From assembly GCA_002305805.1 (NCBI GenBank), contig DBQY01000014.1, positions 14,438-78,437 on the forward strand: a DNA stretch of 64,000 nucleotides, in the 5' to 3' direction. A program made the translations under genes and the position numbers. Each line of letters begins with the position of its first letter. Position 1 is the stretch's first letter. This DNA is from Atopobium sp. UBA1382. GTDB taxonomy: Bacteria; Actinomycetota; Coriobacteriia; Coriobacteriales; Atopobiaceae. The notes under the pieces were generated by a model. The model did not search any database. It had not been told where the DNA came from and saw nothing but the letters and a program-made list of their open reading frames with translations. Shown here piece after piece: positions 28,113 through 37,460 of the stretch.

Positions 28113-30614
28113 ATGCCCGCCAAACGCACCTCAAACGCAGCCAAGAAAGGCGGCGCGTCCCGCTCGCGCTCGGCACGCCGCGCCCCCCGTAACGCCCCGT
28201 CGACGGTCGTCGGGACCGTTCGCGGCGACATCATCGGCATCGTGCTCGTCGTTCTTGCCCTGGCCCTGATCGCGACGATTGTGGTGCCCACCACCGCGGT
28301 CGTCTCGAGCGCGCTGCGCGACTTCCTCGCGCTCTCCTTCGGTGTTGGCGCACCGCTCGTTCCGCTTGCCCTGCTCGCCTTCGCCGCCACCTTCTTCGTG
28401 GACGGGGAGGGAGGCGTCTCCGGGCGCGTGGCGCTCGGTCTGGCCCTGATCGTCCTCGCCGTCCTCGCCATGGTGTCGCTCAACCTCACGGACGCCACCG
28501 CGTCGCCGGAGGAGATCTTCTCGCCGATCGCCGTCCGCCTGACTGGCGGTTACGTCGGCAGCGCGGTTGCCTACTGCCTGCTCGAGCTGGTCGGCTCGGT
28601 CGTCGGCAACATCATCCTCGCCGGCCTCGCCGTCACCGGCGTCGTCGTCTGCGGATTCTCCATCTCTGGCGCGGTCACACGGGCGCGCGAGCGTCTCGCG
28701 GCCGCCGCGCAGGACCACGAGGAGCGCGTCCGCACGCGTCGCGAGCGACAGATCATCGACGCGGCCGCGGACGAGGAACTCCGCGGTGCCCCGGCGGAGG
28801 CGTCCCTCTTCGACGGGGAGGTGCCCGAGGGCGCCACGACCTTCATCGGCAACCGAAAGACCAGCGTGCTCAAGCGCGTCCCGCGGCGCGCCCAGGCGAC
28901 TCAGGGCCGTGCCACCCTACTCGGTGTCGAGGATGCGACGGCCGACGCGGCGGGCGCGCCCTCGACCGTCGCCGCTCCCGTCGCCGACGTCGCGAAGGCC
29001 GCGTCCATCCCCGCTTTTCTCGACCGCTCTGGACGCAAGGGGAAGGACGCCTCCAAGACCAGGGCCGCCAAGGCGTCCGCCCCGAAGGCTTCCTCCAATG
29101 CGGAGAAGCCGCCCGCGAGCCTCTCGCGCCCTGGGGACGGCGACGAGTCCTACCAGCTGCCGCCCCTCTCCATCCTGCGCGAGAACCCCGACGCCGGTGG
29201 CGCTTACGCCGGCGAGGCAGAGCTCGCGGCCACGGCCGAGCGCCTCCAGGGTACGCTCGAGGAGTTTGGCCTCACCTCCCGCGTGGCCGGCTGGATCGCC
29301 GGCCCCTCGGTCACCACGTTCAAGATCTCCATGGGCGAGGGCGAGCGCGTGAGCAAGATCGTCAACCTCGAGGATGACATCGCGCTCTCGCTCGCTGCTA
29401 AGTCCGTGCGCATCTTCGCGCCAATCCCCGGCACCTCGCTTGTGGGCATCGAGATTCCCAACGAGAAGCCCCAGCCGGTGTTCCTCTCCGACGTGCTGCC
29501 CTATGCCACTGGCGGGCCGCTCGACTGCGCCTTCGGGCGCGACTCCGAGGGCCGTCCCATCGTGGTGGACCTCGCGGGCCTGCCGCACCTGCTCGTCGCC
29601 GGCACCACGGGCTCCGGCAAGTCGGTCCTGCTCAACGCCATCATCATGTCGATGCTCATGCGTTCGACGCCCGAGCAGGTCCGCCTCATCATGGTGGACC
29701 CCAAGCGCGTGGAGTTCACGGGCTACGCGGGTCTGCCGCACCTCTACGTTCCGGTCGTCACCGAGCCGCGCCAGGCTGCGAGCGCCCTGCAGTGGGGCGT
29801 CACCGAGATGGAGCGCCGCCTCAAGGTCTTCGAGCACTACAAGGTCCGCGACATCAAGACCTTCAACAAGAACGTGGACGGCGACAAGTACGCGGAGATG
29901 GAGAACCCGCCCAAGCACATGCCGTACTTCGTGATCGTTATCGACGAGCTCGCCGACCTCATGATGGTCGCCGGGAAGGACGTGGAGTCCTCGATCGTGC
30001 GCATCGCCCAGCTCGGGCGCGCGGCCGGCATTCACCTGATCGTGGCCACGCAGCGTCCCTCCGCTGACGTCGTCACGGGCCTCATCCGCGCCAACATCGA
30101 CAACCGCGTGGCGCTCTCGGTCGACAACTCCATCAACTCGCGCATCATCCTCGACCAGAAGGGCGCCGAGCAGCTGCTCGGTCGGGGAGACATGCTCGTC
30201 AAGCTCCGCGGCAAGAAGCCGCGGCGCGCCCAGGGCTGTTGGGTCTCTGACGAGGAGATCGAGAAGACCGTCGAGTTCATTCGCGGACAGGTCACGGCCG
30301 ACTACCACGAGGACATCCTGACCGCCGTCGTGCCTACCACGCCCGGCGGCGCGGAGCCGGGGGCACCTAGGGACGACGACCCGCTCGTCTGGGAGGCCGC
30401 ACGCATCGTCGTGGAGTCTCAGCTTGGCTCCACCTCGGGCCTGCAGCGCGCCCTCTCCGTGGGCTATGCCCGCGCCGGTCGCATCATGGATATGCTCGAG
30501 GCCAAGGGCGTCGTCGGGCCGGCTAATGGCTCCAAGCCGCGCGACGTGCTGCTCGACAAGGACGCGCTCGAGGAGCTCCGCGTCCAAGAGGCTGCCTATC
30601 AGGGGGTGGAGTGA
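28113..30614 (+). CDS. ftsK: DNA translocase FtsK/SpoIIIE
   Basis: An 833-residue DNA pump for chromosome segregation at the septum. After a basic N terminus, four membrane helices span about residues 35-185. A charged linker and the alpha/beta motor follow, with Walker A GTTGSGKSVLLNA (about 497-509) and Walker B-type VIVIDELADLMM. The C-terminal gamma winged-helix domain (QRALSVGYARAGRIMDMLE) reads orienting sequences. All parts are present. It overlaps nothing and is followed by the rodZ-like gene after one base. Confidence 0.94.
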   Translation: MPAKRTSNAAKKGGASRSRSARRAPRNAPSTVVGTVRGDIIGIVLVVLALALIATIVVPTTAVVSSALRDFLALSFGVGAPLVPLALLAFAATFFVDGEGGVSGRVALGLALIVLAVLAMVSLNLTDATASPEEIFSPIAVRLTGGYVGSAVAYCLLELVGSVVGNIILAGLAVTGVVVCGFSISGAVTRARERLAAAAQDHEERVRTRRERQIIDAAADEELRGAPAEASLFDGEVPEGATTFIGNRKTSVLKRVPRRAQATQGRATLLGVEDATADAAGAPSTVAAPVADVAKAASIPAFLDRSGRKGKDASKTRAAKASAPKASSNAEKPPASLSRPGDGDESYQLPPLSILRENPDAGGAYAGEAELAATAERLQGTLEEFGLTSRVAGWIAGPSVTTFKISMGEGERVSKIVNLEDDIALSLAAKSVRIFAPIPGTSLVGIEIPNEKPQPVFLSDVLPYATGGPLDCAFGRDSEGRPIVVDLAGLPHLLVAGTTGSGKSVLLNAIIMSMLMRSTPEQVRLIMVDPKRVEFTGYAGLPHLYVPVVTEPRQAASALQWGVTEMERRLKVFEHYKVRDIKTFNKNVDGDKYAEMENPPKHMPYFVIVIDELADLMMVAGKDVESSIVRIAQLGRAAGIHLIVATQRPSADVVTGLIRANIDNRVALSVDNSINSRIILDQKGAEQLLGRGDMLVKLRGKKPRRAQGCWVSDEEIEKTVEFIRGQVTADYHEDILTAVVPTTPGGAEPGAPRDDDPLVWEAARIVVESQLGSTSGLQRALSVGYARAGRIMDMLEAKGVVGPANGSKPRDVLLDKDALEELRVQEAAYQGVE

Positions 30615-30615
30615 C

Positions 30616-32190
30616 ATGGCGCTTCCCCGTTTCAGCGAGGCGCTCGCGCTTCGGAGGCGCGAGCTCGGTCTGAGCATCGCCCAGGCATCGCGTACGCTCA
30701 AGCTGCGCGAGGACGTGCTCGTCGCCTTCGAGGAGGGCGACTTCGAGCACATGCCGCAGAGCGGCTACGCCCAGGGAATGCTCTCGAGCTACGCTCGCTA
30801 CCTCGGACTCAACGCTCGTGAGATCGTCGACCTCTTCCAGGAAGAGGTCTACGAGTATCGCCACGGCACCTCCTCTCACGAGTTGCGCCGCAGGACGCGC
30901 CAGACCCAATCGGGTCGCGGCCTGTCCGGCTACGACATGCCCAACGAGGTGGAGTCGCGCCCCAAGGCCTATGTCGAGTACCGACCACTGCTGCCCTCCG
31001 GCGGCGGTCCGGCCGGTGACCTCGGCGACTTTGCCACGACCGCTCCCGCTCGCCCGAGGGGCTCGGTGCCCCTGGCGGGCGCCGGTACCCCGGTCCCCGG
31101 GACGAGGGGGTACTCCGGCACACAGCGCCCCTACAACGCCCCCTCCACGCGCGAGCGCGCCACGTCGAGCACCGCCCGGCGTCGGCCGCCCTCATCGCGG
31201 CGCGCCCGGGGCGACCAGGCGGGCAGGCTGCTCGACGAGCGCCAGTACCGTGCGCCCCAGCGTGACGACGTCGACTCCTCGGCTCGCACCGGCAGGCTCT
31301 ACCTGCGTGACGACGTGAGCACTAGGCGGGTCCGAGCGGGCGAGTACACCGACGACCTCCGTCTCGACGATCGCCCCCGGCCCTCGGTGCCGGCGTCCAC
31401 GGTCTCGGGCAGGCGCTCTTCTCGCAACATCGCGAACATCGAGCGTCCCAACGTGCGGCGCCGCCCGGTGCGCGGTCGTGGTTCGTCCGGGCGCCCGCCG
31501 GTGCGCGGCGGTCTCGTGGCACAGTTCCTCTCCGATCCCCGCCGAGCCCTGTTCGCCCTCATCCTGCTGCTCGCCGTCGTGCTTACGGCCATCGTGCTCT
31601 TCTCGGTGAGCTCGTGCGTCAACGCTCGCAACCAGAGCGCTGAGCCCACGCAGGTCGTCCCCGTTCAGGGCGCCGACGATGCGGATTCCGCGGACGATTC
31701 GGATACCGCGGATGACCAGGACGCGGACGAGCCGGCCGCCGACGCCGCCGACGAGGGGACGGACGGGCAGGATGACGCAGACGCGGCCGACGACGCCTCC
31801 GCGGATGCGGACGCCACGGGTGATGCCGACGCTGACGCGCCCGCCGAGCCCGAGGAGACCGTCGTCGAGGTGCGCGTCGAGAGCGGCTCGGTCTCGTGGG
31901 TGGAGATCACCTGCGACGGCAAGAGCGAGGTCGCCGACAGCATAACCGGGCCCTGGAGTCAGACCTATACGGTCTACGACTCGATCACCATCCAGGTGGC
32001 CAACCCCGACGTCGTCACGGTCTCCAAGAACGGGGAGCAGGTCGAGCTCTCGCCGCGCGCGGGCGGTCTGGGGTCGGTCACGATTGAGGGGACGCCACGA
32101 CCCGACGACGCCGAGGCGACGTCGGACGGAACCAATGACGAGGGCACGGCGGAGGATGGCTCGACCGACGCCGCCGGCGCCCAGCAGTAG
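30616..32190 (+). CDS. RodZ-like helix-turn-helix membrane protein
   Basis: A 524-residue protein. Residues 1-90 form a HTH_25 domain as in RodZ (GLSIAQASRTLKLREDVLVA; GYAQGMLSSYARYLGL). A long Arg/Pro/Ser-rich cytoplasmic linker follows, then one transmembrane helix (about 309-335). Next comes an extremely Asp/Ala-rich stretch of about 55 residues and a C-terminal DUF4115-like beta domain (VEVRVESGSVSWVEITCDG). RodZ proteins connect the cell-shape machinery to the membrane, but this one has an unusually long linker and acidic spacer. It is coupled to ftsK, and yajQ follows. Confidence 0.8.
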   Translation: MALPRFSEALALRRRELGLSIAQASRTLKLREDVLVAFEEGDFEHMPQSGYAQGMLSSYARYLGLNAREIVDLFQEEVYEYRHGTSSHELRRRTRQTQSGRGLSGYDMPNEVESRPKAYVEYRPLLPSGGGPAGDLGDFATTAPARPRGSVPLAGAGTPVPGTRGYSGTQRPYNAPSTRERATSSTARRRPPSSRRARGDQAGRLLDERQYRAPQRDDVDSSARTGRLYLRDDVSTRRVRAGEYTDDLRLDDRPRPSVPASTVSGRRSSRNIANIERPNVRRRPVRGRGSSGRPPVRGGLVAQFLSDPRRALFALILLLAVVLTAIVLFSVSSCVNARNQSAEPTQVVPVQGADDADSADDSDTADDQDADEPAADAADEGTDGQDDADAADDASADADATGDADADAPAEPEETVVEVRVESGSVSWVEITCDGKSEVADSITGPWSQTYTVYDSITIQVANPDVVTVSKNGEQVELSPRAGGLGSVTIEGTPRPDDAEATSDGTNDEGTAEDGSTDAAGAQQ

Positions 32191-32225
32191 CGCAGCAGAC
32201 GGGCTTGCCCGGGAAAGGACCAAAG

Positions 32226-32723
32226 ATGGCAAAGGAATCCAGCTTCGACGTCATCTCCGTCGTTGACATGCAGGAGGTCGACAACGCGTGCCAGCAGGCG
32301 GCGCGCGAGCTCTCACAGCGCTACGACCTCAAGGGCACGGGCGCCACGCTCGAGCTCTCCAAGAAGGACGGCGTCTTCAAGATCTCTGCCCCCTCGGAGT
32401 TCGTCGCCTCGCAGGTGCGCGACATCCTCGGCTCCAAGCTCGTCAAGCGCGGCGTTGACCTGACCGCGGTTCGCTGGGCGGACCCCCAGGCCGCCTCGGG
32501 CATGAGCGTGCGGCAGACGGGCACCGTGATCCAGGGCATCGACCAGGACACGGCCAAGAAGATCGCCAAGGACATCCGCGACCTCAAGCTCAAGGCCAAG
32601 GCCACCGTCGAGGGTGACAAGCTCCGCGTGAGCTCCGCCTCCAAGGACGTCCTGCAGAACGTCATCTCCGAGCTGAGGCAGCGCGACTACGGCCAGCCCC
32701 TCCAGTTCGTCAACTACCGATAG
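32226..32723 (+). CDS. yajQ: YajQ-family nucleotide-binding protein
   Basis: A 165-residue protein beginning AKESSFDVISVVDMQEVDNA, the typical YajQ opening, with two KH-like/RRM-like halves (ELSQRYDLKGTG; RDLKLKAKATVEGDKLRVSS). Some members bind cyclic di-GMP; the role here is unknown. AAAGGACCAAAG precedes the ATG at 32226; a start seven codons earlier has no ribosome site. Confidence 0.92.
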   Translation: MAKESSFDVISVVDMQEVDNACQQAARELSQRYDLKGTGATLELSKKDGVFKISAPSEFVASQVRDILGSKLVKRGVDLTAVRWADPQAASGMSVRQTGTVIQGIDQDTAKKIAKDIRDLKLKAKATVEGDKLRVSSASKDVLQNVISELRQRDYGQPLQFVNYR

Positions 32724-32736
32724 CGAGGGGAGCAAC

Positions 32737-34059
32737 GTGCGCTTTCTCATCGTCACGCTCGGATGCGCCAAGAACGAGGTCGACTCCGACCGCATGCGCG
32801 CCCTGCTGCTCGCCGCCGGCTTCGAGGAGACCACGGATACCGACGATGCTGACGTCGCGATCGTAAACACCTGCTCTTTTCTCGCCTCTGCGACCGAGGA
32901 GTCGGTCGAGGCCACGCTCGAGCTCGCCGAGGAGCGTGCCGCGGGCGTGCGCGCCTGTCCGATCGTGATGTGCGGCTGCGTGCCCTCGCGCTACGGTGAC
33001 GCGCTCGCCGACGAGCTGCCCGAGGTCGCGGCCTTCGTTCGCGCCGAGGACGAGGACGGCATCGTCGACGTGGTGCGCAACGTGCTCGGCATCAGGGGAG
33101 ACGAGCGTGGCGAGAAGCCCGAGCTGCTGCGAACGATCGAGGGGACGAGCGCCTTCGTCAAGATCTCCGAGGGCTGCGACCGCTTCTGCACCTTCTGCGC
33201 CATACCCTACATCCGCGGGCGCTATCACTCGCGCCCGGCCGACGAGGTAGTCTCCGAGGTGCGCTCGCTCATGGAGGGCGGCGTGCGCGAGGTCGTGCTC
33301 ATCGGGCAGGACACGGGCGTCTGGGGGTGCGATCTCGGCGAGAGCGAGACGCTCGCCGCGCTGCTGCGTCGCGTTGCCGAGGCCGTCCGCCCGTACGGCG
33401 GCTGGGTCCGCGTGCTCTATCTTCAGCCAGAGGGCATGACCGACGAGCTCATCGCCACGATCCGCGACGTGCCCGAGGTGCTTCCCTACATCGACATCCC
33501 CATCCAGCACTGCTCAGCACGCGTGCTCAAGGCGATGGGTCGCTCCGGGTCCCCCGAGGAGCTGCATGCCCTCTTCGCGCGCCTGCGCTCGGAGATTCCC
33601 GGCATGGTCCTGCGCACCACGGGCATGGCGGGCTTTCCCGGCGAGACGGACGACGAGGCGGACGAGCTCTACGAGTTCATCGCCGACGAGGCCTTCGACT
33701 ACTGCTCGGTGTTCGCCTACTCCCAGGAGGACGGCACCGCAGCCGCCCGCATGGATGGCCAGGTGGACGAGGACGTCAAGCTCGAGCGCACGCAGCGCCT
33801 GATCGACCTCACGGAGCAGCTGGGCTTCGCTGCGACGGCGGCGCACGTCGGCGAGCGCGTTCGCGTGATCGTCGACGGGGTGGAGCAGACCGAGGACGGC
33901 GTCGAGCTCATCGGCCACGCCTGGTTCCAGGCCCCGGACTCAGACGGCGCCGTGCACATTCCGTACGGGGAGGCCGCGGTCGGCGACATCGTGACGGTGG
34001 ACCTCGTCGATTCGTTCTGTTACGAGCTCGTGGGAGAGCTCGTGGGAGAGGGGGAGTGA
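32737..34059 (+). CDS. rimO: Ribosomal protein S12 methylthiotransferase RimO
   Basis: A 440-residue radical SAM enzyme that methylthiolates an aspartate of ribosomal protein S12. The N-terminal cluster cysteines lie in TLGCAKNEVDSDR, NTCSF and CGCVPSRYG. The radical SAM motif is SEGCDRFCTFCAIPYIRG (about 145-162). A C-terminal TRAM domain is present. The opening LGCAKNEVDS distinguishes RimO from MiaB and MtaB. It starts at a GTG with AGGGGAG upstream and is followed by pgsA after one base. Confidence 0.94.
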   Translation: MRFLIVTLGCAKNEVDSDRMRALLLAAGFEETTDTDDADVAIVNTCSFLASATEESVEATLELAEERAAGVRACPIVMCGCVPSRYGDALADELPEVAAFVRAEDEDGIVDVVRNVLGIRGDERGEKPELLRTIEGTSAFVKISEGCDRFCTFCAIPYIRGRYHSRPADEVVSEVRSLMEGGVREVVLIGQDTGVWGCDLGESETLAALLRRVAEAVRPYGGWVRVLYLQPEGMTDELIATIRDVPEVLPYIDIPIQHCSARVLKAMGRSGSPEELHALFARLRSEIPGMVLRTTGMAGFPGETDDEADELYEFIADEAFDYCSVFAYSQEDGTAAARMDGQVDEDVKLERTQRLIDLTEQLGFAATAAHVGERVRVIVDGVEQTEDGVELIGHAWFQAPDSDGAVHIPYGEAAVGDIVTVDLVDSFCYELVGELVGEGE

Positions 34060-34060
34060 C

Positions 34061-34654
34061 ATGGCTGACGAGAAGGACATCTGGACGCCGGCCAACATCG
34101 TGACCTGCGTGAGAATCGCGTTCATACCAGTCTTCATGGTCGTCGCGGCGCTCGCCGACGGGCCGGTGGAGGCCCCTCTGGCCGTCGCGGCGTTCGTCAT
34201 CTACGTGACGCTCTCGCTCACGGACAAGGTGGACGGCTACCTCGCACGCTCCCGCAACGAGATCACCGACTTCGGGAAGTTCCTCGATCCCATCGCCGAC
34301 AAGCTCCTGGTCTTCTCGGCCCTCCTCATGCTGCTCGACCGCGGCGAGGTTGGCGTGTGGGTCGTCTTCGTCATCCTCGTGCGCGAGTTCCTCGTGAGCG
34401 CGCTGCGCATGGTGGCGAGCGCCAACGGTGAGGTCATCGCCGCCGATGGCCTCGGCAAGGCCAAGACCGCCGTTACGATGGTGTCTCTGTGCGGCTACTA
34501 TCTGGCGTTCGCGCTCTATGCCCTCGACCTCGTCGACCTTGGGATCACGATCGGATTCGTCTCCTGGGCGCTCATGATCGCCGCGGTGGTGCTCACGGTG
34601 GTCTCGGGCGTCCAGTACTTCTGGAACGCACGTCACGTCGTGTTCGGGCGCTAG
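34061..34654 (+). CDS. pgsA: CDP-diacylglycerol-glycerol-3-phosphate 3-phosphatidyltransferase
   Basis: A 197-residue membrane enzyme making phosphatidylglycerophosphate. The CDP-alcohol phosphotransferase signature DGYLARSRNEITDFGKFLD plus PIAD (about 59-82) contains all the conserved Asp, Gly and Arg residues, and several membrane helices surround it. It lies between rimO and cinA, a common order. A second family member is encoded at 57113-57856. Confidence 0.9.
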   Translation: MADEKDIWTPANIVTCVRIAFIPVFMVVAALADGPVEAPLAVAAFVIYVTLSLTDKVDGYLARSRNEITDFGKFLDPIADKLLVFSALLMLLDRGEVGVWVVFVILVREFLVSALRMVASANGEVIAADGLGKAKTAVTMVSLCGYYLAFALYALDLVDLGITIGFVSWALMIAAVVLTVVSGVQYFWNARHVVFGR

Positions 34655-34655
34655 G

Positions 34656-35177
34656 ATGGGCGAGCGGAGCATACTCGCGGAGGACCCCAGCCTCTTCGTC
34701 GCGTGCGAGGAGCTTCTGGGGCTCGCCCGTGAGCGCGGGCTGACGCTTGGCTGCGCCGAGTCGTGCACCGGCGGTCTCGTCTGCGGGTGCCTCACGGCGG
34801 TTCCCGGCTCATCCGACGTGGTGCGGGGGAGCGTCGTGAGCTATGCCGTCCCGGTCAAGCGCTCCGTCCTCGGCGTCTCCGCCGAGGTGCTCGACGACCC
34901 CACCCTGGGCGCCGTATCTCGTGAGTGCGCCGAGCAGATGGCCTCGGGCGCCCGTCGCGTCCTCGGCTGTGACGTCGCGGTATCCGTTACCGGCATCGCG
35001 GGGCCCGGCGGGGCGGAGCCCGGAAAGCCCGTCGGGACCGTTTGGGTCGCCACGTCCTGCGACCGTGGCACCCTTTCACGCGTCTTCCACTTCGAGGGTG
35101 ACCGCGCGAGCGTCCGCCATCAGGTGGTGCGCGCAGCCGTCGACATGCTGCGCGTCGCGTTCATGGAGATGTCGTGA
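34656..35177 (+). CDS. cinA: CinA C-terminal domain protein, nicotinamide-nucleotide amidase
   Basis: A 173-residue stand-alone CinA C-terminal domain, the PncC-type NMN deamidase used in NAD salvage. Motifs are GCAESCTGGLV (about 31-41), GSVVSYA and VTGIAGPGGAEPGKPVGTVW. The N-terminal MoCF domain of full-length CinA is absent. The neighbouring recA gene recalls the cinA-recA competence operon of streptococci, although here recA has its own promoter. Confidence 0.88.
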   Translation: MGERSILAEDPSLFVACEELLGLARERGLTLGCAESCTGGLVCGCLTAVPGSSDVVRGSVVSYAVPVKRSVLGVSAEVLDDPTLGAVSRECAEQMASGARRVLGCDVAVSVTGIAGPGGAEPGKPVGTVWVATSCDRGTLSRVFHFEGDRASVRHQVVRAAVDMLRVAFMEMS

Positions 35178-35245
35178 CCGGGATCGCTCACGCTTGGGGT
35201 GCCCTAGCCCCGTGTCATTTGGCGGCAAGCCCGCGTACCTGTGGC

Positions 35246-35296
35246 TCCGACGCCTAGTGAAGCCTCCTGACGGCTGGCTGCACGCCAGGCGTCGGA
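35246..35296 (+). terminator. Hairpin between cinA and recA
   Basis: TCCGACGCCT (35246-35255) pairs perfectly with AGGCGTCGGA (35287-35296) across a 31-base loop, 69 bases after the cinA stop. There is no T-run, so the terminator role is uncertain. Confidence 0.4.
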
Positions 35297-35346
35297 CAGG
35301 CTCCGCCTCGTGAAAGGGCGGGATGCCTACGCTGTCCGCAGTCGGG

Positions 35347-35375
35347 TTGACTTAGAACGGGTGTTCGCATATCAT
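35347..35375 (+). promoter_or_regulatory. recA promoter with LexA operator in the spacer
   Basis: TTGACT (35347-35352), a 17-base spacer and TATCAT (35370-35375) make a good sigma-70-type promoter. The spacer holds AGAACGGGTGTTCG (35354-35367), which fits the Gram-positive LexA box (GAAC, four bases, GTTC). LexA bound here would block RNA polymerase. The recA ATG is 30 bases downstream. Confidence 0.88.
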
Positions 35376-35404
35376 CACGGTGTTCAGCGAGTAAGGGAGC
35401 GAGC

Positions 35405-36511
35405 ATGGCCAAGAGCAAGGGCATCACCAAGGAGATTCATCCGCGCACCACCGGCGAGGAGCGCGATAAGGTCCTCAAGTCCACCACCGACGAGATCGAG
35501 AAGAGGTTCGGGAAGGGCGCCATCATGCGTTTCGGTGACGGCGGCCCCAGTCTCGAGGTGGAGGCAATCCCTACCGGCTCGCTCGCGCTCGACGCCGCGC
35601 TCGGCATCGGTGGCGTCCCCCGTGGGCGCATCGTGGAGATCTATGGGCCCGAGTCCTCGGGCAAGACCACGCTCTCGCTCGAGATTCTTGCCGAGGCGCA
35701 GGCGATGGGCGGCGTCGTCGCCTTCATCGACGCCGAGCACGCACTCGACCCCGGCTACGCCGCCAGGATCGGCGTCGACATCGACGAGGTCCTGATCTCG
35801 CAGCCCGATACCGGCGAGCAGGCGCTGGAGATCTGCGACATGCTCGTTCGCTCCGGCGCAATCGACGTCGTGGTCGTCGACTCGGTCGCCGCGCTCACCC
35901 CGCGCGCGGAGATCGAGGGTGAGATCGGAGACTCCACGGTGGGCCTCCAGGCGCGCCTGATGAGCCAGGCCCTGCGTAAGCTCGCCGGCTCGCTCTCCAA
36001 GTCGAACACCACCTGCATTTTCATCAACCAGCTCCGCGAGAAGATCGGCGTGATGTTCGGCAACCCCGAGACCACCCCGGGCGGCCGCGCCCTCAAGTTC
36101 TTCTCCTCCGTGCGTATGGACATCCGTCGTATCGACTCGATCAAGAACAAGGACGAGGTCATCGGCAACCGCGTGCGTGTCAAGGTGGTCAAGAACAAGG
36201 TTGCGCCTCCATTCAAGCAGGCCGAGTTCGACATCATGTACGGGCAGGGCATCTCGAAGGAGGGCTCGGTCCTCGACATGGCGGTTGACTATGACGTCGT
36301 CAACAAGTCCGGCGCCTGGTACACCTACGAGAACGAGCGCCTCGGTCAGGGGCGCGAGGCGGCGAAGGAGTTCCTCTCCGCCAACCCCTCGCTGCTGGAG
36401 GAGATTGACCATAAGGTGCGCGTTGCCTGTGGACTGGAGCTGGGTGACGAGCGCGTCGGCGAGGTCGTCGGCCTTGATGACGCCGCGCTCTCGGAGGACG
36501 CGCTCTCGTGA
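35405..36511 (+). CDS. recA: Recombinase RecA
   Basis: A 368-residue recombinase and LexA coprotease. It has Walker A GPESSGKT (80-87), the Walker B region [15 protein letters not shown], the L1/L2 DNA-binding loops ([34 protein letters not shown]) and an acidic C terminus. AAGGGAGCGAGC precedes the ATG. It is SOS-controlled by a LexA box in its promoter and overlaps recX by 4 bases. Confidence 0.97.
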   Translation: MAKSKGITKEIHPRTTGEERDKVLKSTTDEIEKRFGKGAIMRFGDGGPSLEVEAIPTGSLALDAALGIGGVPRGRIVEIYGPESSGKTTLSLEILAEAQAMGGVVAFIDAEHALDPGYAARIGVDIDEVLISQPDTGEQALEICDMLVRSGAIDVVVVDSVAALTPRAEIEGEIGDSTVGLQARLMSQALRKLAGSLSKSNTTCIFINQLREKIGVMFGNPETTPGGRALKFFSSVRMDIRRIDSIKNKDEVIGNRVRVKVVKNKVAPPFKQAEFDIMYGQGISKEGSVLDMAVDYDVVNKSGAWYTYENERLGQGREAAKEFLSANPSLLEEIDHKVRVACGLELGDERVGEVVGLDDAALSEDALS

Positions 36512-37194
36512 GCTCGGGCTCGCTCCGCTGGTCCGTCGAGCTACCCGAGCGTGGCTCTCGCTCCGCCGGGATGGGGACGGTCCGACCCCGCGCTTCCTTA
36601 AGCGTCTCGTCCCCGACGCACGGTGACGAGCGGTTGTCCCTTCCCGTTGTCGTTGGTAGGAAGCTGGACGCCCTCGCACAGGAGGCGTTTGAGCCGAGCT
36701 GTCGAGCCGAGCTGCTCCACAAGGTCGGGGAGCTGTCCCGTCAGTGCGCTCATGCTCGCATGGAGGACCTGGTCGGCCGTCGCGATTACTCTGCAGTCGA
36801 GCTCGCCGAGCGTCTCTCGCTCGACGGGTACGCGCGCACCGTCGTCGACGAGGTCGTGTCCCGCGCCCGGGAGGTTGGCATCATCGATGACGCCCGCTAT
36901 GGCGCGGCGTTCGCTCGCTCGAAGACCCTCTCCGGGTGGGGGAGGATCAAGGTCGAGCGCGAGCTTGCGCGCCGCGGCGTCGATGTTGGCGACATTCCCG
37001 GATGGCCCGAGGAGTTCTTCTCAGCGGAGGAGGAGCGAGAGCGTGCCCTGACCCTCGCCTCGCGTCGACGCCTCACGGGAAAGAACGACTATCAGAAGCT
37101 CGTCCGCTTTCTTGGCGCCCGCGGCTTCTCAGCGTCGACGTCGGCCTCGGTCGCCCGAGAGGTGCTGGCTTCGTCGGGTGATCGCTCCTGGTGA
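36508..37194 (+). CDS. recX: RecA regulator RecX
   Basis: A 228-residue protein that modulates RecA filaments. After an unusual N-terminal extension of about 80 residues, the helical RecX repeats are clear: [40 protein letters not shown] and [16 protein letters not shown]. The GTG start overlaps the recA TGA, the usual coupled recA-recX pair. The N-terminal extension is poorly conserved in RecX, so a later start is possible. Confidence 0.9.
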   Translation: MSSGSLRWSVELPERGSRSAGMGTVRPRASLSVSSPTHGDERLSLPVVVGRKLDALAQEAFEPSCRAELLHKVGELSRQCAHARMEDLVGRRDYSAVELAERLSLDGYARTVVDEVVSRAREVGIIDDARYGAAFARSKTLSGWGRIKVERELARRGVDVGDIPGWPEEFFSAEEERERALTLASRRRLTGKNDYQKLVRFLGARGFSASTSASVAREVLASSGDRSW

Positions 37195-37240
37195 CCCTTG
37201 CGGAAATCGTGGCTTTGTCCATCGCTCACCTGCGGCTTGT

Positions 37241-37270
37241 TTGACAAAGCTCGGTCGGCGGGGCTAGGAT
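37241..37270 (+). promoter_or_regulatory. Promoter upstream of rny
   Basis: TTGACA (37241-37246) and TAGGAT (37265-37270), spaced by 18 bases, give a good vegetative promoter. Transcription from about 37277 would leave a leader of about 185 bases before rny. Confidence 0.65.
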
Positions 37271-37280
37271 AGGGTTGCTC

Positions 37281-37343
37281 GTGGAGCGCATTCTCTCGCT
37301 GGTCTGCCAGCTGTTGTTTTTTATCATCGGTACGTCACGATAG
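37281..37343 (+). CDS. Possible 20-residue leader peptide overlapping a small hairpin
   Basis: A GTG-initiated frame right after the rny promoter encodes a 20-residue hydrophobic peptide containing LVCQLLFFIIG. A 5-bp stem GCTGG/CCAGC (37298-37311) followed by a T-rich tail lies inside it, reminiscent of an attenuator. The ribosome site (AGGG) is weak. This could equally be a chance frame. Confidence 0.2.
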   Translation: MERILSLVCQLLFFIIGTSR

Positions 37344-37460
37344 CTGTCTCATCCGCGTGTCGCGGCATAGGCGTCATGACTGCATCTCCACGGCGGGTTC
37401 CGTCGCGCACTCGCGCGCGGTCTCCTGAACTCGTTTGACGCATGAACCTGAGGAGCAGAC

